Assembly (NCBI RefSeq): GCF_036588685.1
Contig: NC_086384.1
Coordinates: forward strand, 51,229,973 to 51,293,972
DNA length: 64,000 nt
Direction of reading: 5' to 3'
Origin: Mytilus trossulus
Taxonomy: Eukaryota > Mollusca > Bivalvia > Mytilida > Mytilidae
Part shown: piece by piece, positions 13,801 to 28,800 of the stretch
Layout of the letters: every line of letters starts with the position of its first letter
Position numbering within the stretch: position 1 is the stretch's first letter
Notes under the pieces: model-generated
What the model saw: the letters and a program-made list of their open reading frames with translations, nothing else
What the model was told of the DNA's origin: nothing
Databases searched by the model: none
Made by a program: the position numbers and the translations under genes

Positions 13801-16800
13801 TCAGAAGAAGTAACTTGTAACCTAGGTGACAGCTGTACAAGTATAAAGTGTTGTGTGACCTCTGTCAAACTTGGTAGGACCTTCACAGTTGACCTTGACC
13901 TTGATGTATGTAACCAGACATTTATGGTTGGAGTCGACAGACTGACCAGGACTGTAGCCCTGGCTAGCTTTGTATTCAGTCAGGAAGATGTCTTTTCCTT
14001 TGATGGTCTTATAAATGTCAGGTAAACCAGAGATTAATTGAAGTTCTGATTTGAGGCTCCATTTGTATGACTTTGGAACATATTGACATGCATGTGAATG
14101 ATAAACCTTAATCCTTGAAGATTTGCACTTAGATCAATTGATGTAAAAATTTAGAAGACAAAAAAGTTTTATTGACTTAATAATTATAAAAGAGGTATAA
14201 TGATGGAGAACAATGAGACAGCAATCCAACAACAATTCAGTAAAAACAAACAAGGTCAACATGACCTTCTTCTATTGAATATACCAATGATATTTTTCAT
14301 GTATTTGACTAGGTATAAGATAGATGACTTCCAAAGTGATAACCAGTACATGATAAGCCTGGATATTGATGTCTGCTACCACTACAGCCAAGCTTGTACT
14401 GTACAGCTGCAGATACTTCATGAGGCCCGACTTACAAAGGAAACTTGCATTGTAAATTCAGGCTATGCTATTCCAAGTGAGTATTCCTTTTCAGGGGATG
14501 ATTGATTATGCCAAGACTTACAAATGGTATGTTCTTTATGCTAAGGCAGTTTTCTGCTAATCCAAGCAAGTTGTTTTGTAATTATGATCCATCTACAAAT
14601 TGTTCTTGATGCTAACCTGACAAAAGACATTTAATTTTGTTCTCACTTTGTTGAAGTTTTGGGATTGATTTGGCCTAGGTAAACTATAAAATAATCTTTA
14701 TCACTATAATGATTGTAAACAAGTTTTTATATGACAGTAACATACCTGCCAACTTTCACGATTTAGGCGTGTACTACACGATTTTGACCCTTTGTCAAAA
14801 TTGCACGATCGTGTTCCTGAAAAACCCTCTAAAACACGATTTGGTGAAAATCTACACAAAAAATATTGTTGTTCCTGATTTTGAACTGTGGCCAATGGAG
14901 GAAAATCGTGTTCAGCCAATCTAATTGTGTGTTTCTCATGATCAAATTAATCATCCAATCAAAAACGTTTTCTCTCAAGATTGTTAACATGCTAGATATT
15001 GAACTTGTGTTGTATTCCTCTGTTTGTTGGTTAAAAACGTGAACATGGCAAATGATTGTTCAACTGCAAGGAGGTTCTTACACAGAATAAGAATAAAAGC
15101 ATGGCTGATTGACAAACTTCAATGATGCAGTACTACCATGAAGATAATAAATAGTAGTTTATTCACTAATTTTATTGACATAACATGTACACTTGCTGTA
15201 ACATAATATTTATGTTACTGTAATTCAATCATTTAAAGTATAATGTACTATTCATTATTTTTCACAAGACCCCCACCCACATCAACATGAGGAATCCCTT
15301 AAATGAGGGACTACCCTTAGTTAAGGGGTCACTCTTGTAAAAAAAAAATAGAAAAATGTAGAATTATTAACTTAAAAATGGGAAATTCTGACATTATATT
15401 AGGAACAGCTTTTCTAAATGAAGAGTCCTATTATTTTGAATAATAAAGAAGATATAAGGCCAAGAACATATCAAAATTCTTGGACATCTGTTGACCATAT
15501 AATACCAGATAGATCATAAGATGTATAGTTCTTTGGGAAAAGTTTCTTTAAATAATATGAATATGTGCTCATTTGTACTTAAAAAGTGGTTTTTAATGTT
15601 GAGTGGGGATCCCTAGGTGTTGTTCCCAACCTGATAAGGTCCTTCTTTGTGTATAATTTTAAATTGGAAAAATCAACCTTCCACATGAAAATAATTCCTG
15701 GTCTTACAGTTACAGCTACATCTTCATATTTTCCGCTGATATAATAACTAGAATCATGCAAATAAACTTAAGAAAAAGGCATGTAAGCTCATCTTACAAA
15801 TATGACACTTTTTCTAGACTACAAAACGCGCAGAAAAGTCGTCGCAAAGAATTGTAACCTTTGAAATTGTTGTCGCGCGCTAAAACCCCCATGGGCATTT
15901 TCAAAAGTTGGCAGGTATGCAGTAAATTATTTATCTCAATAGTTCGTTGTATATTTGAAATTTTCATTTGTTCTGTGTCTATCATTGTAATTTGATAATT
16001 TTAAGTCTTACACTGGAAATAAAGGACATTGAAGACGAAGAAGTTTTTATGCCCCACATACGATAGTAGAGGTTTTGGTCAAGGTAGTTTTTGATGAAGT
16101 TAAGGTCCAATCAACTTGAAACGTATTACACATGTTCCTTGTGATATGATCTATCTAATTTTAAAGCCAAATTAAACTTTTGACCCCAATTTCATGGTCC
16201 ACTGAACATAGAAAATGAAAGTGCATGTTTCAGGTTAAAGTTTTTGGTCAAAGTAGTTTTTGATGAAGTTGAAGTTTAATCAACTTAAAACTTAGTACAC
16301 ATGTTTCCTATGATATTATCTTTCTTATTTTAATGCCTAATTATATTTTTTATCCAATTTCATGGTCCATTGAACATGGAAAATGATAGTGCGAGTGGGG
16401 CATCCGTGTACTTTGGACACATTCTTGTTATAGAGATGTGTACTGAAGACATCAATGACACCTCATATATCATCCCATATCCACATGCTAGTGTTGAAAG
16501 ATTGAATTAAGCTTTCAATGATTTTGTCTTTTAACTTTCTTCTACTTAGAATATTCTGATTAATTGACCAACTTTGTTTGCAGACTTTTCCTTGGCCAGC
16601 TGGTTGACATCACAAGGTATTTCCCCCAGTATATCTGTGATACCAAGCTACATTGTGGATTTACTGACTGAGGACCTTGGGATCAATGGGCATCTGAAGG
16701 AACCGTCATGTGTCAAGGCCTCCTCTGGATGGGACACCTCAGGTATCATTGATTTATTTTAATTTAATAGATGACTAGTATTTGTTATGGTTTGATAAAC

Positions 16801-19800
16801 AAGATTGAAAAAAAGATCTTGACCATCATTTGTAAGAAAATATACCTTTGAAATAAGAGAAAATTCTATGTTATATCTTTAACCCATCACAATATGCAAA
16901 AGTAATATATAAAACCATAACTTACAATACTTTTATTTGTATGATTGAAATGTATGTAAATATGTCAGTTGAAAATTTGAAATGTTTTCATGATACCCAA
17001 CCTGAAATAAAATTTTGTATTCTTTTTGTTTAATTTGAAGAAAGCACACAATAATAACAAATCTTTTCCTATGATCTTTTAAGATTTTTATTGAGTTAAC
17101 ACATCTTTTTTTGTTATTTTTACTTGATATAATTTGTTCATTTTGTTTACAGCTTGTCCAGAAACGGTTTCCTTGACAACACTTCCATCTTATACATCAT
17201 GCCAACTACCATCTTACTGTACAGGTGTACAATGTTGTACAGAGATTGGCATTCTGGGAAGGTTCTGGCAGACATTTGTACTGGTCGATACCTGTAAATA
17301 CCGTGTCAGCATAGGAATAGAAAACCAAATGGTCAACATCACTCTGTTTGAATTTGTACAGGGAACCTGGGCAACTGTTACCCTTGGAAATGTTTTACGT
17401 TTAGGGTAAATATATTTATTATGATTGATAAAACATTACTGCTATTAAAACTCTGCCTGGTGAACTAACCCGTTTGAATCAATTTGGAAGAGTCATGTAA
17501 TGAGTTTATCAATGTATACCTTGGTATTCTAGGTTATCAAATATTTGTAAAAAGTAAACCATTATAGATTAACACATTACAGATCCTTGCTTGTTTGTTT
17601 ATCTATTTATACTTTGTATCTGCCACTGTTTTTCCAGCAGATAACCCAGACTTGTTTAATGATGAATACTATTAGTAACAGTACTTTTGGATACAAAATC
17701 ATGACTCAATTACAAACAAAATACAAATCCTGTCAATAACTTTATCCTTTATTCTGATTAGTTCTTTGAATAATAATTTTGTAGGAAATAATCACGTTTT
17801 TTTTCTCCAGATACATGGCTCAGGAGATAACTGCTGAAAACGTCTATCAGTTTACAGTGAATGTCAGTATCTGTTTTGAGAGTGCTGGTGACTGCCATTA
17901 TGAATATACTGTCTTCGATAATACAAAGATCCCCATACCACCATGTAACTGGACAGAAACAGACCATAACGTCCCAGGTAAGTGTTGTGTTGAGTCATTT
18001 TTTTCAAACTGACATTGCAATGTAAGTATTTGTTTCAAGGGCATTTTTTTTTCATGTTTAAAGTAACACACCCCTATTAATGAATTCTGTATAGAACATG
18101 CAAGAGGTAACATATCAATTGAGATATGTGATCACATAAGATGAGGCATAGGATATGTTACTGCAGAGAAATGGGAAGTTAACAATCGGAAAATTGAAAT
18201 CATAAATCTCTTGTCAGTTTTTCAGTGACCATCATTAAATTTCGGAAGATGATTGATATCAATATTATCACTTTGTGACTAGTTTGACACTCATACAAAT
18301 GCACCTCCCTGTTAATATCTAGCTGAATATAGAGAGTAATTGTGACTTCTACTTCTGCTTTAGTAGCTGTCATTTGAATTCTAATTCTTTGTATGTTTTT
18401 CTTTTGAAAATTTCAGGTTTCCAGCTTTCTGATTGGTTGAGTGAATTTGGCTACCCTGATACTATTCCATTATCAGCCCTAGCAGCCACACAGCTGATGG
18501 AACATCTTGGTCTCAATGCATATGTTAACCCCACACAGTGTGATAGGACAAGTACCTTATACACACCAGCTATAAATGGATGGAATTCAGGTTAGACTTC
18601 AAAACACTTTTTAGTAAATCGTTTGCCGCCTATGTCTCGAAGAAACATTTTATATAATAAGATGTTTAAAAAAAAAAAGGAAAACACACAATTTCTGAAA
18701 GAACATTTTCTGACATCAAATTAATTCTTGGGATATCATTATAATTACAGACTATGGACAAATCTAAGTAGAGACCGTTAGTTTTTTTCTCATTTGTTTA
18801 ATCCATTGCCTTTTATATTTTACCATATACATTATAGGCCTCTTTTTACTGAGAAAGGTTGCAATGTGTTTAATTATATTTGTCCTTGAGATAGTACAAC
18901 AGCGTCTAATTTGTTAAATAATGTAATTATCACCCATCATACTACATTTTTTATTTTAAACACTAGCTTTCATTTTTACATCATGATTTATCATGGATAC
19001 CAAAGATACAGTTGTAACCATGTTGTGGTTTTTGTTTTAAGGTTGTTCCTCTGTAACTCCTCCCACAATCCTGGGTGATGATGTTTCCTGCCACCTTGAT
19101 GACTCATGTACTGGTGTCGTCTGCTGTCTCCATTCAACAAGACTGGATAGGACCTTTAACTCCTATTTCAAACTGGATCCCTGTACACAGAAGCTGATGA
19201 TTGGAGTAGAAAAGTATCAGTTTGAATTCTCTCTTTTTGATTTCCAATTTGATGTGGAACAGATATTCCATTTAGATAAAGTGTTTCAGATATTGTAAGT
19301 TTTACTTTTCAATTGTGGCCATTTTGTTTAGACTTTTAAAATTTCTCACAACTTGTTGAAATATAAAATGTAAACCACCAAATAGCTGGGAAAGTTCTTG
19401 ATATGTTTTGTTTTTATTTAGTTTCCACACCAATATTGTTGGGTCAAAAACAGCAAACAGCATGTACTAAAAATAATTTTTTGATATTCTCAATTTTACA
19501 TTGTTCATGCTATAGTTTTTGATACATAATATAACAATTGTAGCACTTAGTTGAGGTCAATATGATGTTATATCGACCTATGACTTTGTCCTTATTCAAT
19601 ATCCTTCTCAAAGGTGGATATTACTTTGTATCCACCTCATATTATAAAAAGGCAATAATTGTACATTATTTACTTCCCACCTACAAAGTAATCCTGTTTT
19701 TTTTCCAGATACAAAGTAAAGGATTTACCAGGGGACAAAGCCTATTTAGTGGACATGACAATTCTATTCTGTTTGAATGATCCTTCACCATGTGATGTTA

Positions 19801-22800
19801 ATGTCACCATCTTTGACAAAGCAAGATTACCCAAAAGAAATTGTTCATGGTCAACTGGTTTCATACAAACTGGTAAGTCATCTAAAGTGAAATTTTAAAA
19901 GCCGATTGCATTGAGTGTGTAGCTAAATGTGTTATCTTTGGTTAGCTTGCTTGCTTGCTGAACTGTGAAGTAATAATAATGTAAAGTATACTACCCTTCT
20001 ATAGAAGTTGTCTAGTTCTACAGACAGGTAGATTGGTTATCTGTCAGACTTGTCTACTCTTAATGGAGGGTAGTTTACCTAATCTAATAATGATATCACA
20101 GTTCAGCTAGCAAGCAAGCTAACCAAAGATATTACTATTGCCTACACACGCAATGGAATCAGCTGTAATCATGTATGTGGACTCATAACTATCTTACAGA
20201 GTGTTTCTTGACATCTTCTTGAGATATATACTGACCACTTAAGAGATTGTATTGTATTTTAAGCTCTGACGGCATCAATTGGGGATTTGATGGTCGCAAA
20301 TTAAGTTTACTTGCGACACGTTAGCGGAGACAGTAAACAGAAGTGAAGTTATCCAATGAAAATGAACGTTACAAACGTTGTTGCATTAGAATAGATTTTT
20401 AATTTAGAATTTGTTTATTTTGTTGGGTTGATGCTTTATTGCTGTTTATTACATACTTCATTTATTTTTTTATTTTTTATGATTTAGAAATATTGTTTTG
20501 AATAAAATAGAGTTTTACTCACATGTTCTTGAATAATAAAGTCTGGCCAACGATAATATATAGTTGTTAACATAAGCTTCATTTGAAATCTGGTAGATTA
20601 TTGTCTCATTGGCAATCATACCACATCTTTTTATTTTTGTATCTTATATAAGTCAATATGTTAAAAATCAATTCCCTTGATCTGTATACTGTAAACCAGC
20701 TGAATTTTGGAAAGTGATCTTTCATGAGTAGAAAAATATTTTGAATATTAATAGTCAAGAATATTTGAAACTAAATAGTGAAATTAGATAGCAGAGAAAA
20801 AGGCTAGAAAGGGCTCAATGCAAAATGAAAATGTATCCTAGAAAATATGTTGGTATATAGTATTGAATGTATGTTATTAGACCGTTGGTTTTCCTGTTTG
20901 AATGGTTTTACACTAGTAATTTTGGGGCCCTTTATAGCTTGTTGTTCGGTGTGAGCCAAGGCTCCGTGTTGAAGGCCGTACTTTAACCTATAATGGTTTA
21001 ATTTTTAAATTGTTATTTGGATGGAGAGTTGTCTCATTGGCACTCACACCACATCTTCCTATATCTATAAATGAAAGTCAGTTCCTTAGCTGATATTTAT
21101 CACACTTATTTTGTAGACTGGTCCCTAAAGGACTGGTACACAGACAATGGTTTTACCAACAACACCGACTTATCAGCAGACGCCATAGCCAAGCTAATGG
21201 AAAGTCTTGGTCTGACAGAGTACATGTTAGATACATCATGTGACAGGACAGAGTCTACTTCTGTTTATGCTCTGGCATACCAAGGATGGAGTTCTGGTAA
21301 ATAATTTTACAACTATAATGTGTATATTATTTGAATGTTTGTTGAACATTATTACTATATCAGTGACATTGCCATTTAGGCCAAAATGCCATTACAAAAA
21401 GGCAACAATAGTGTACTTATCTGCTATGTCAGTCTGTGAAACTCTTTTTCAGCTATGTCGTAATAGTATTTTCTATAATTTGATAAGTTATCCTCTGATA
21501 ACAATTGGTCATCTGTGAAGTAAAATCTCAGCATTCATCTTGGCAATGAGAAGAACAGAATATCTTCGGTCAGGCTATTACACATCACCAGGTGCTGTTA
21601 ATTATGTATTTTGGCATATACTATATGTTTATGCTTTCATAATTTTTCTTTGAACTTTTTAGGTTGTTTTACTCCTGTAACTCTGGCTTCATTAGATGAT
21701 AGTACAATAACATGTAACCTAGACAGCTCGTGTAGGGCTATAGAGTGCTGCTTAGATGTCCCTGTCATCAAGAAGTCTGCTCACATCTTCATGAATTTAG
21801 ACACCTGTAACTACCAGCTTAGAGTGGGAATTGAGAAACATCAGTTTAATATAACACTGAGGGACTACCAGTTTGGTGAATGGACCAATGTTGATTTGAA
21901 TGGTGTCTTCAGAATGAAGTAAGATGGCCCTGTTGTTTTAGAATTGAAATCTTATTGGTGTTCTCCAAATGTCTTATAAGGTGGTACTAAACACCTTCAC
22001 TAAAATTAATTTGGCTAGTTTGATTTCAATAAAATTTTACAAAATGTTTACTCTGACCATATAACAAAGTTATAAAAAAAATCAAAAAACTGGAACCACA
22101 AACTTTATCGGAAATTTTTTGTTGGATAAATAGCAGTTTGTCTAACACCAATTTTTATCATTGAGAGGCTTAATATTTTCTGAAAAATAGAACGAATTTA
22201 ACATGTTCATAGAGCGTATTTAACATGTTCAACTGATTTTATCTCCCTCAAGTGTTATGTATTACTTTAAGTTGTTGGTTTTATTTCAATTTTTAGTTTC
22301 AAAGTATATGACACATTTGATCAAATATTGTTATGATTGAACTCGGAAGTATTTAAGGTAAAGTGACCTGAAGGTTTTTATAGCTTTTGAGGTAGATGAT
22401 GTTATTTTTGTGCTTTGTAAAGAATATTACCATAAAAGTGTATTTTTTGGTGGTACCAAATTCTTTAACTGTTGTATTTTTATTCCAGCTTTATAATCCA
22501 TGATTTGTATGCAGAGAATGAATACCTCATCTCTTTGAACATCAGTGTATGTTTTGAACAGGACAGCTGCCATCTTGTTTATGATGTCTTTAACAATGTC
22601 AGGCTGCCGCGACCTACTTGTGATTGGAATAAACAATTTCAGATATCTGGTAAGTCAACTTATGTTTAGATTCATGGCCTCTTTCCATTTTCACATGATA
22701 AATTCTGAGATGTAACATGTTGTATTGCAATTCTTGATCAACATATGAACTTGGTGAATTTAGAAAATTTGAAATAACATTCTGTTCAAATGATTCAATC

Positions 22801-25800
22801 ATAATTGACAATGTGTACAATACTAGTCCTATCACATATTTGCATGACCCCAAAAAATTGAATATTAAGTGCATTTCAGTTATAATTCATTTAGTGATTT
22901 AATGTTGGATGCATCTAAAAAAAAAAAAGACTATTGTTTAAACCTGTGATGACATTAAACATCTTAAAAGGTGACTTTTAATATCTACATTTATGACTAC
23001 TGAAATTTACCTTTTGAAAATAGATGAATATTCAAGAAAAAGTCTATTGATTGAAAGTTTGTTGCAAAAAAATGGGAACCTTGGTTTAGTTTTACTATAA
23101 GATACCCAGGTCCTCCACCATGTAATATATCTGACTTTGGTTTTTGGGATTAATGACCAGTATAAAATAAAATATAAAATACAGAGATTTCAAATTTGGA
23201 TTCAAACAAGTAATAATCATTTCAATCATGGATTAGGCAATACAGTTCTTGAAAATACTGATTCAACATACAGACATAAAATGCTTTGGAATGTAAATTT
23301 TTATTTCAGACTTCTCTATATCTGAATACAAGAAGATGCTGAATGTTACAGTCATGGCTGACCACCAGGTGGCAGAGTTACTGGAGAAATTGGGTATTGC
23401 TGAATTCATGAACCCAGCTCCTTGTAACAGAAACTCAGCTAAGTTCAACTCCTCAACGGAATGGGTTAATGGTAAGTTTTGATTGGGTAATACACATGTC
23501 ATGTGATTGAAGCTCCATCATAGAACAATGTCTTTTAGCTTAGAGTAAGAATACCAAATGAATATTTAAACTAATAAGTTGAAAACTGGCAATGCCATGG
23601 CAAAAAAATGAAAAACAAAGAAAAGATAAGTAACAGTGCACAAAACACAACTCAGAAACTAAAGACTTAACAATATGAACACCACCAAAAACTGTATGAA
23701 TTCTTATGTATTCCTGAAGGATAAGCAGATCCTGATCAATGGTTAATGTAAGTAGTGTGATTAATGTTAAGGTGATATGGGTTACTAGATGTCTTGGAGT
23801 TGTTGATGGTTATATGAAATCATACTTTTATTTCACTTTTCAATACAATGATATTTTACCAGATTGTACAGAGACAATTACTACCTTAAGAAAGCTGGAC
23901 AACACCACTACATGTCACCTGCTGTCTTCCTGTACTGGTATAGAATGTTGTTCTACCTCTGACAGTCTGGGACTGACCTTGAACTCCTATGTGTACATTG
24001 ACCCCTGTAACTACAGATTATCTATTGGGATAGAACAGATACAGCTGAACTATTCACTGGTGGATTATAACTGGGGAGAGTGGATACATTACTCTCTTTA
24101 CGATGTCTATAATCTCAAGTAGGAAACATAGTTAATTAAAAGGAATAACTGTAATAATTTTATACCCCACATACGATAGTAGAGGGGCATTGTGTTTTCT
24201 GGTCTGTGCGTCTGTCTGTTCATCCGTATGTCCCACTTCAGGTTAAAGTTTTTGGTCAAGGTAGTTTTTTATGAAGCTGAAGTCCAATCAACTTGAAACT
24301 TAGTACACATGTTCCTTATGATATGATCTTTTTTAATTTTAAAGCTTAATTAGACTTTGACCCCAATTTCTCAGTCAACTGAACATAGATAATGAAAGTG
24401 CGGGTTTCAGGTTCAAGTTTTTGGTCAAGGTAGTTTTTGATGAAATTGAAGTCCAATCAACTTGAAACTTAGTACACATGTTCACTATGACATGATCTTT
24501 CCAATTTTAATGCCAAATTAGAGTTTTTATCCCAATTTCATGGTCCACTGAATATAGAAAATAATTGTTCAAGTGCTGCATCTGTGTACTATGGACATAT
24601 TCTTGTTCAGGTAATTTCAAATAGACATAAAATATTTGTCATTTCACATCATTTGACTCTAAATTTTTATTTTTAAAAATGAATAATTAGATAACATTGA
24701 TGACTTTGCAGTTACCTGACAAAATAATGTCTATGAACTGTTAGACAAAAAACTTGCAGGCAATCAGAAGACATGTTACATCCAAAATTAAAATTATAAA
24801 AACATAGTATGAATCGGAATTGGCAAAGGGTTATATTTTAAAATTGTTTGTCAGGCTTTATTCAATTTATCCATTATTTTTAATTTAAACATATTTATTT
24901 ATAGTGGATTGGGAAACAAGTTTTGCAACTTATATAAATCCCTTTCCACTTTGCGGGTGCGAGTGCTGCCTTGTAGCGGCATTAGCCTGCTCTTTTTCGA
25001 AATCTACAAGGGTGTCTTCAATGTGCAAGAGATATGGCTCTCTCTTAACACGGGTCAGCCATTTATCGTCCCATTATAAAAGACTAAAAAAAACAGTATT
25101 GAAAATCAAATATGGTAATGACTTATCTTATCACATGACTCTGCATGTCTTCATTAAGGGGGTACCTAACACTTCAGGGAGATAAATCTGTAAAATCAGC
25201 TAAACTTTTTAATAACATTGTATTTTTAAGGAAATATTAAGGTTTTCAATGATCAAAATACATGTTTGTCAAACTGCTATCTATCCAACCATTTTTTTCT
25301 GAGAAAGTGATTGGGTTAAAGTTTTCTGAAATTTTTATATTTTTTTCGAAGGGTCAAAGTAAATATTTTGTCAAAATTTTATGAAAATTAGACAAGCCAA
25401 ATAAATTTTAGTCAAGGTGTTGGTTATATAAAACTATATTTCCGATATTTATACTATTATAGGTAAAAGTCATATATATTTGACATGTATTTCATAGGTT
25501 AAAAAAACAGTACTGTCAGGCACTAAATATTTAGAAAAACTGATTATTATATTGTAATTACAGTTTATATATAACGGATCTAGTAGGAAGTTCTGACAAG
25601 TAAGAAAACTCAGTATTTCTTAATCTGCATGAGCAAACTGATTAACTCTACACTTCAAAATACCATTGAAAATTGATTATCTGTTAAAAGATAATTCTAC
25701 TCTCAATCTCTCATTTCCATATATTGTTAAACTTGCCAACAAATGACCGATAAATCTTGCTATTCCGTGCAAAAACAAGAAGTATGAATTCACAGGAGAA

Positions 25801-28800
25801 AACAATCCACCAAAGATATAGACTAAAAAAACAATGACTGGTAGAACACCAGAATATTTTCTTGTATACCAAATATGTTGTCAGATGACAACTTCATGTA
25901 GAAAGTATTTATTAAAAAAGAATTCATTAAAAAAATAAGATATGATATGATGCCAATGAGATAACTTTCCATAACAGACCAAATAACACAGAAATTAACA
26001 TCTATGGGTAACTGTACTGCCTTCAACAATGAGTAAAACCTATACCAATGTATTTTGAGAGAGAACAGTACAACTTTCTGTGGTATTTTTAAATGTGGTG
26101 TGATGAATTTTTTTTTTTTTGTTGTTTCGTCTATTGTAATACCTATCTATAACTGCATGATAATTTATAATATCTGTTTCTTTTAATAATGTGAGTGATT
26201 GAACTCTTTTTATGCATGTAGAAAATGTATTGACCATAATTGCATCACAGCTTTAACTTTTTCTCTGACTTGTTGTTTGTATATAGAAAACACTTTCAGG
26301 CTCTAACATGCAAACATTTATCTGTTTAAAGCATAGAGGAATAAAAGTATTTGTTTATACAGCATGGGCTTCGTGCACAGAATCTTTTTTTGGTTTTTTT
26401 TAATAAATGTTATTGAATTCTAGAACATGGGCCAGTTAAATATTGACACTATTGAACTATAGGGATGTGATTGTTGATTGTTAGAAGTAAACATGGGAAT
26501 AAACTTTTAACTGCTTACCTTATTTACTTGAAGATGAAAAAAATGAAAGTGAACAAGAGTAATTTGTGTTTAAACAAAAGTGTTGAATTTATCACTTACT
26601 GTTGAAAAATTTAATCTTATGCAATTTCCTTTGTCTAGTTAAATTCCTTGAAAAGATTTATAAGCCTTGGACAGCTCCTCAATGAACAATTATTTACAAA
26701 AAAAAATCATCAATAAAGTTTTTAGGAAATAAAAACATTTCAGCTTGAAATACTGGTGTCGGGTAATGCCAAGCTTTTTATTTTGAAATCAATTATAAAT
26801 GTTTTTTGGTGTCAAATACAGATTTTTTTTTGTATTTTCCAGTTTTATAGCTGAGGATTTGATTGGAGATGAACAGTATGTAATCAGTTTGAACATATCT
26901 ATATGTCTAGAATCATCAGGGCCATGTGAGGTGGCACTGGTCATCTTTGATAATGACCGACTGTCTAAACCTACATGTGACTGGAATACAGAATTTATAA
27001 TACCAGGTAAATACTTGTTATCTTCTAAATGACTTTTGCTTTTTAAAAGACTTGCCAAATTTATTAAGTGTTATTTTCATCAAACTGTATAAAAGAATTG
27101 AGAATGGAAATGGGGAATGCGGCAAAAAGACAACAACCTGACCAAAGAGCAGAAAAAGTTAATGGCTACCAAAGAGTCTTTAACGCAGGATGAAAAACCT
27201 GCAACCTGAGTCTGGCTTCAGCAGGCACCTAAACAATAGTGTATACAAGTTCAAGGAAAATGATGTATGCACATTTATTGTTAAAAATTAGCTATCTCTA
27301 CTTCATTGAAAGTTAAAAAAATAAATTAAAAAATGAATATTTATGAAAGAAAAGAAAGAATATTCATGAAGTATAAAGAATGAATATTCATAAACTATAT
27401 ATGTATTATTTACAGGATTTTCCCTGAACACCTACCTACTCGGTAAAGGTTTGGATCCTGATACAACAACACAGTTATCAATCCACATGGCGTCCCAACT
27501 CCTCCATGATATAGGTGTGGCGCCAGCACTACTGGATACACAATGTGATAGAGAGAGTCTCCCGTACCATCCCTCATCTGATGAAATTGGATGGAATAAA
27601 GGTAAGATATACAATGTGATAGGGAGAGTCTGACGTACCATCCCTCATCTAGATCTGATGAAATTGGTTGGAATAAAGGTAACAATAGAAACTGTATAAT
27701 AATCCTTTGTTGATCTTTTTCTATGGGATAGCTGACACGAGAACTCAATTATTTCATAGTGCATTTCTATTAGACAAAAAACACTAATTCTAAAAATTGC
27801 AAAATAGAGGTCAAATTTGATATTGATGATTTTCACTTTCACCAATCATCAGTAATGGTTCTTGTGATATTGCCAGGACACAAATAAATGTTAATAAATC
27901 CGGTTTGCTGTCGTTGTGACAGCCTCTTGTTACAGTGTAGTGTACTGTTTTTTGGGACATATCATGTCAAAATTAAAGAAAATCTTATTGGCTTTAACTT
28001 GAAATAAATATGAACCGTTTTTAGTAAAGGGGGGGTCATTTGTTTAACAGTTTCAACCTTTGGGATCTTTCCAAACTGGACCAAATCACTACCTTACAAA
28101 AAGGTGCATGCCTCCGTGTTGAAGACCCTACTTTGAACTATAATGGTTTACTTTTATAAATTGTGACTTGTATGGAGAGTTGTCTCATTGGAACAAATAG
28201 TACCACATATTCTTATATCTATACCAATTAAATCTATCCAGGATCTTCTCATTTGAACCAGTTCCCAGCAGCTCTTAGTTATCCGTTTAGATGATTTTTG
28301 CTCATATCAAGGTTTTGAGATTTTTTATTTCTATATCCCTTGTTTTCAAACTCTAAACTTATGAGCAGATAGAAATATATACTCTTACGAAAAAGGAGTA
28401 TAAATCTTCCAATATGATAATAAATCTTTAATGTAATTTATTAAAAGCAGTATTTCTGTACAAATTCTCTTCACTGTGTTATTTTTAGGTTGTACACAAC
28501 AAGTGACATTACCAAACCTGCCTAATGGAACAAACTGCCATTTTTACGACAGCTGTACGGGTGTATCGTGTTGTACAGATATTGACCTGATCCAACATTC
28601 CATCACATGGGTACTCAGGATTGAGACGTGTCAATACCAGATGTTTGTTGGAATCGAGAAGATAGAGATCGGCATTAGTTTGCTGGACTATAACTTCGGG
28701 AAAAAGGAATATTTTAAATTGCATGGAGTGTTTGGGATAGAGTAAGTTTTAACTTTATTTTAACATTAATATTCCAACTGTTTTGAGTACAAACTCAATA

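Larger units (their letters stand above)
24119..26842 (+). other. 2.7-kb intron between BC8 and D8
   Basis: It contains an R2 copy (24163-24608), a repeat also found inverted near 45 kb (24904-25080), an R6 copy (25157-25433) and a weak R4 copy (about 25936-26040). The rest (25434-25935 and 26041-26842) is AT-rich sequence in which I see nothing. No missed module exon is visible. Confidence 0.7.
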
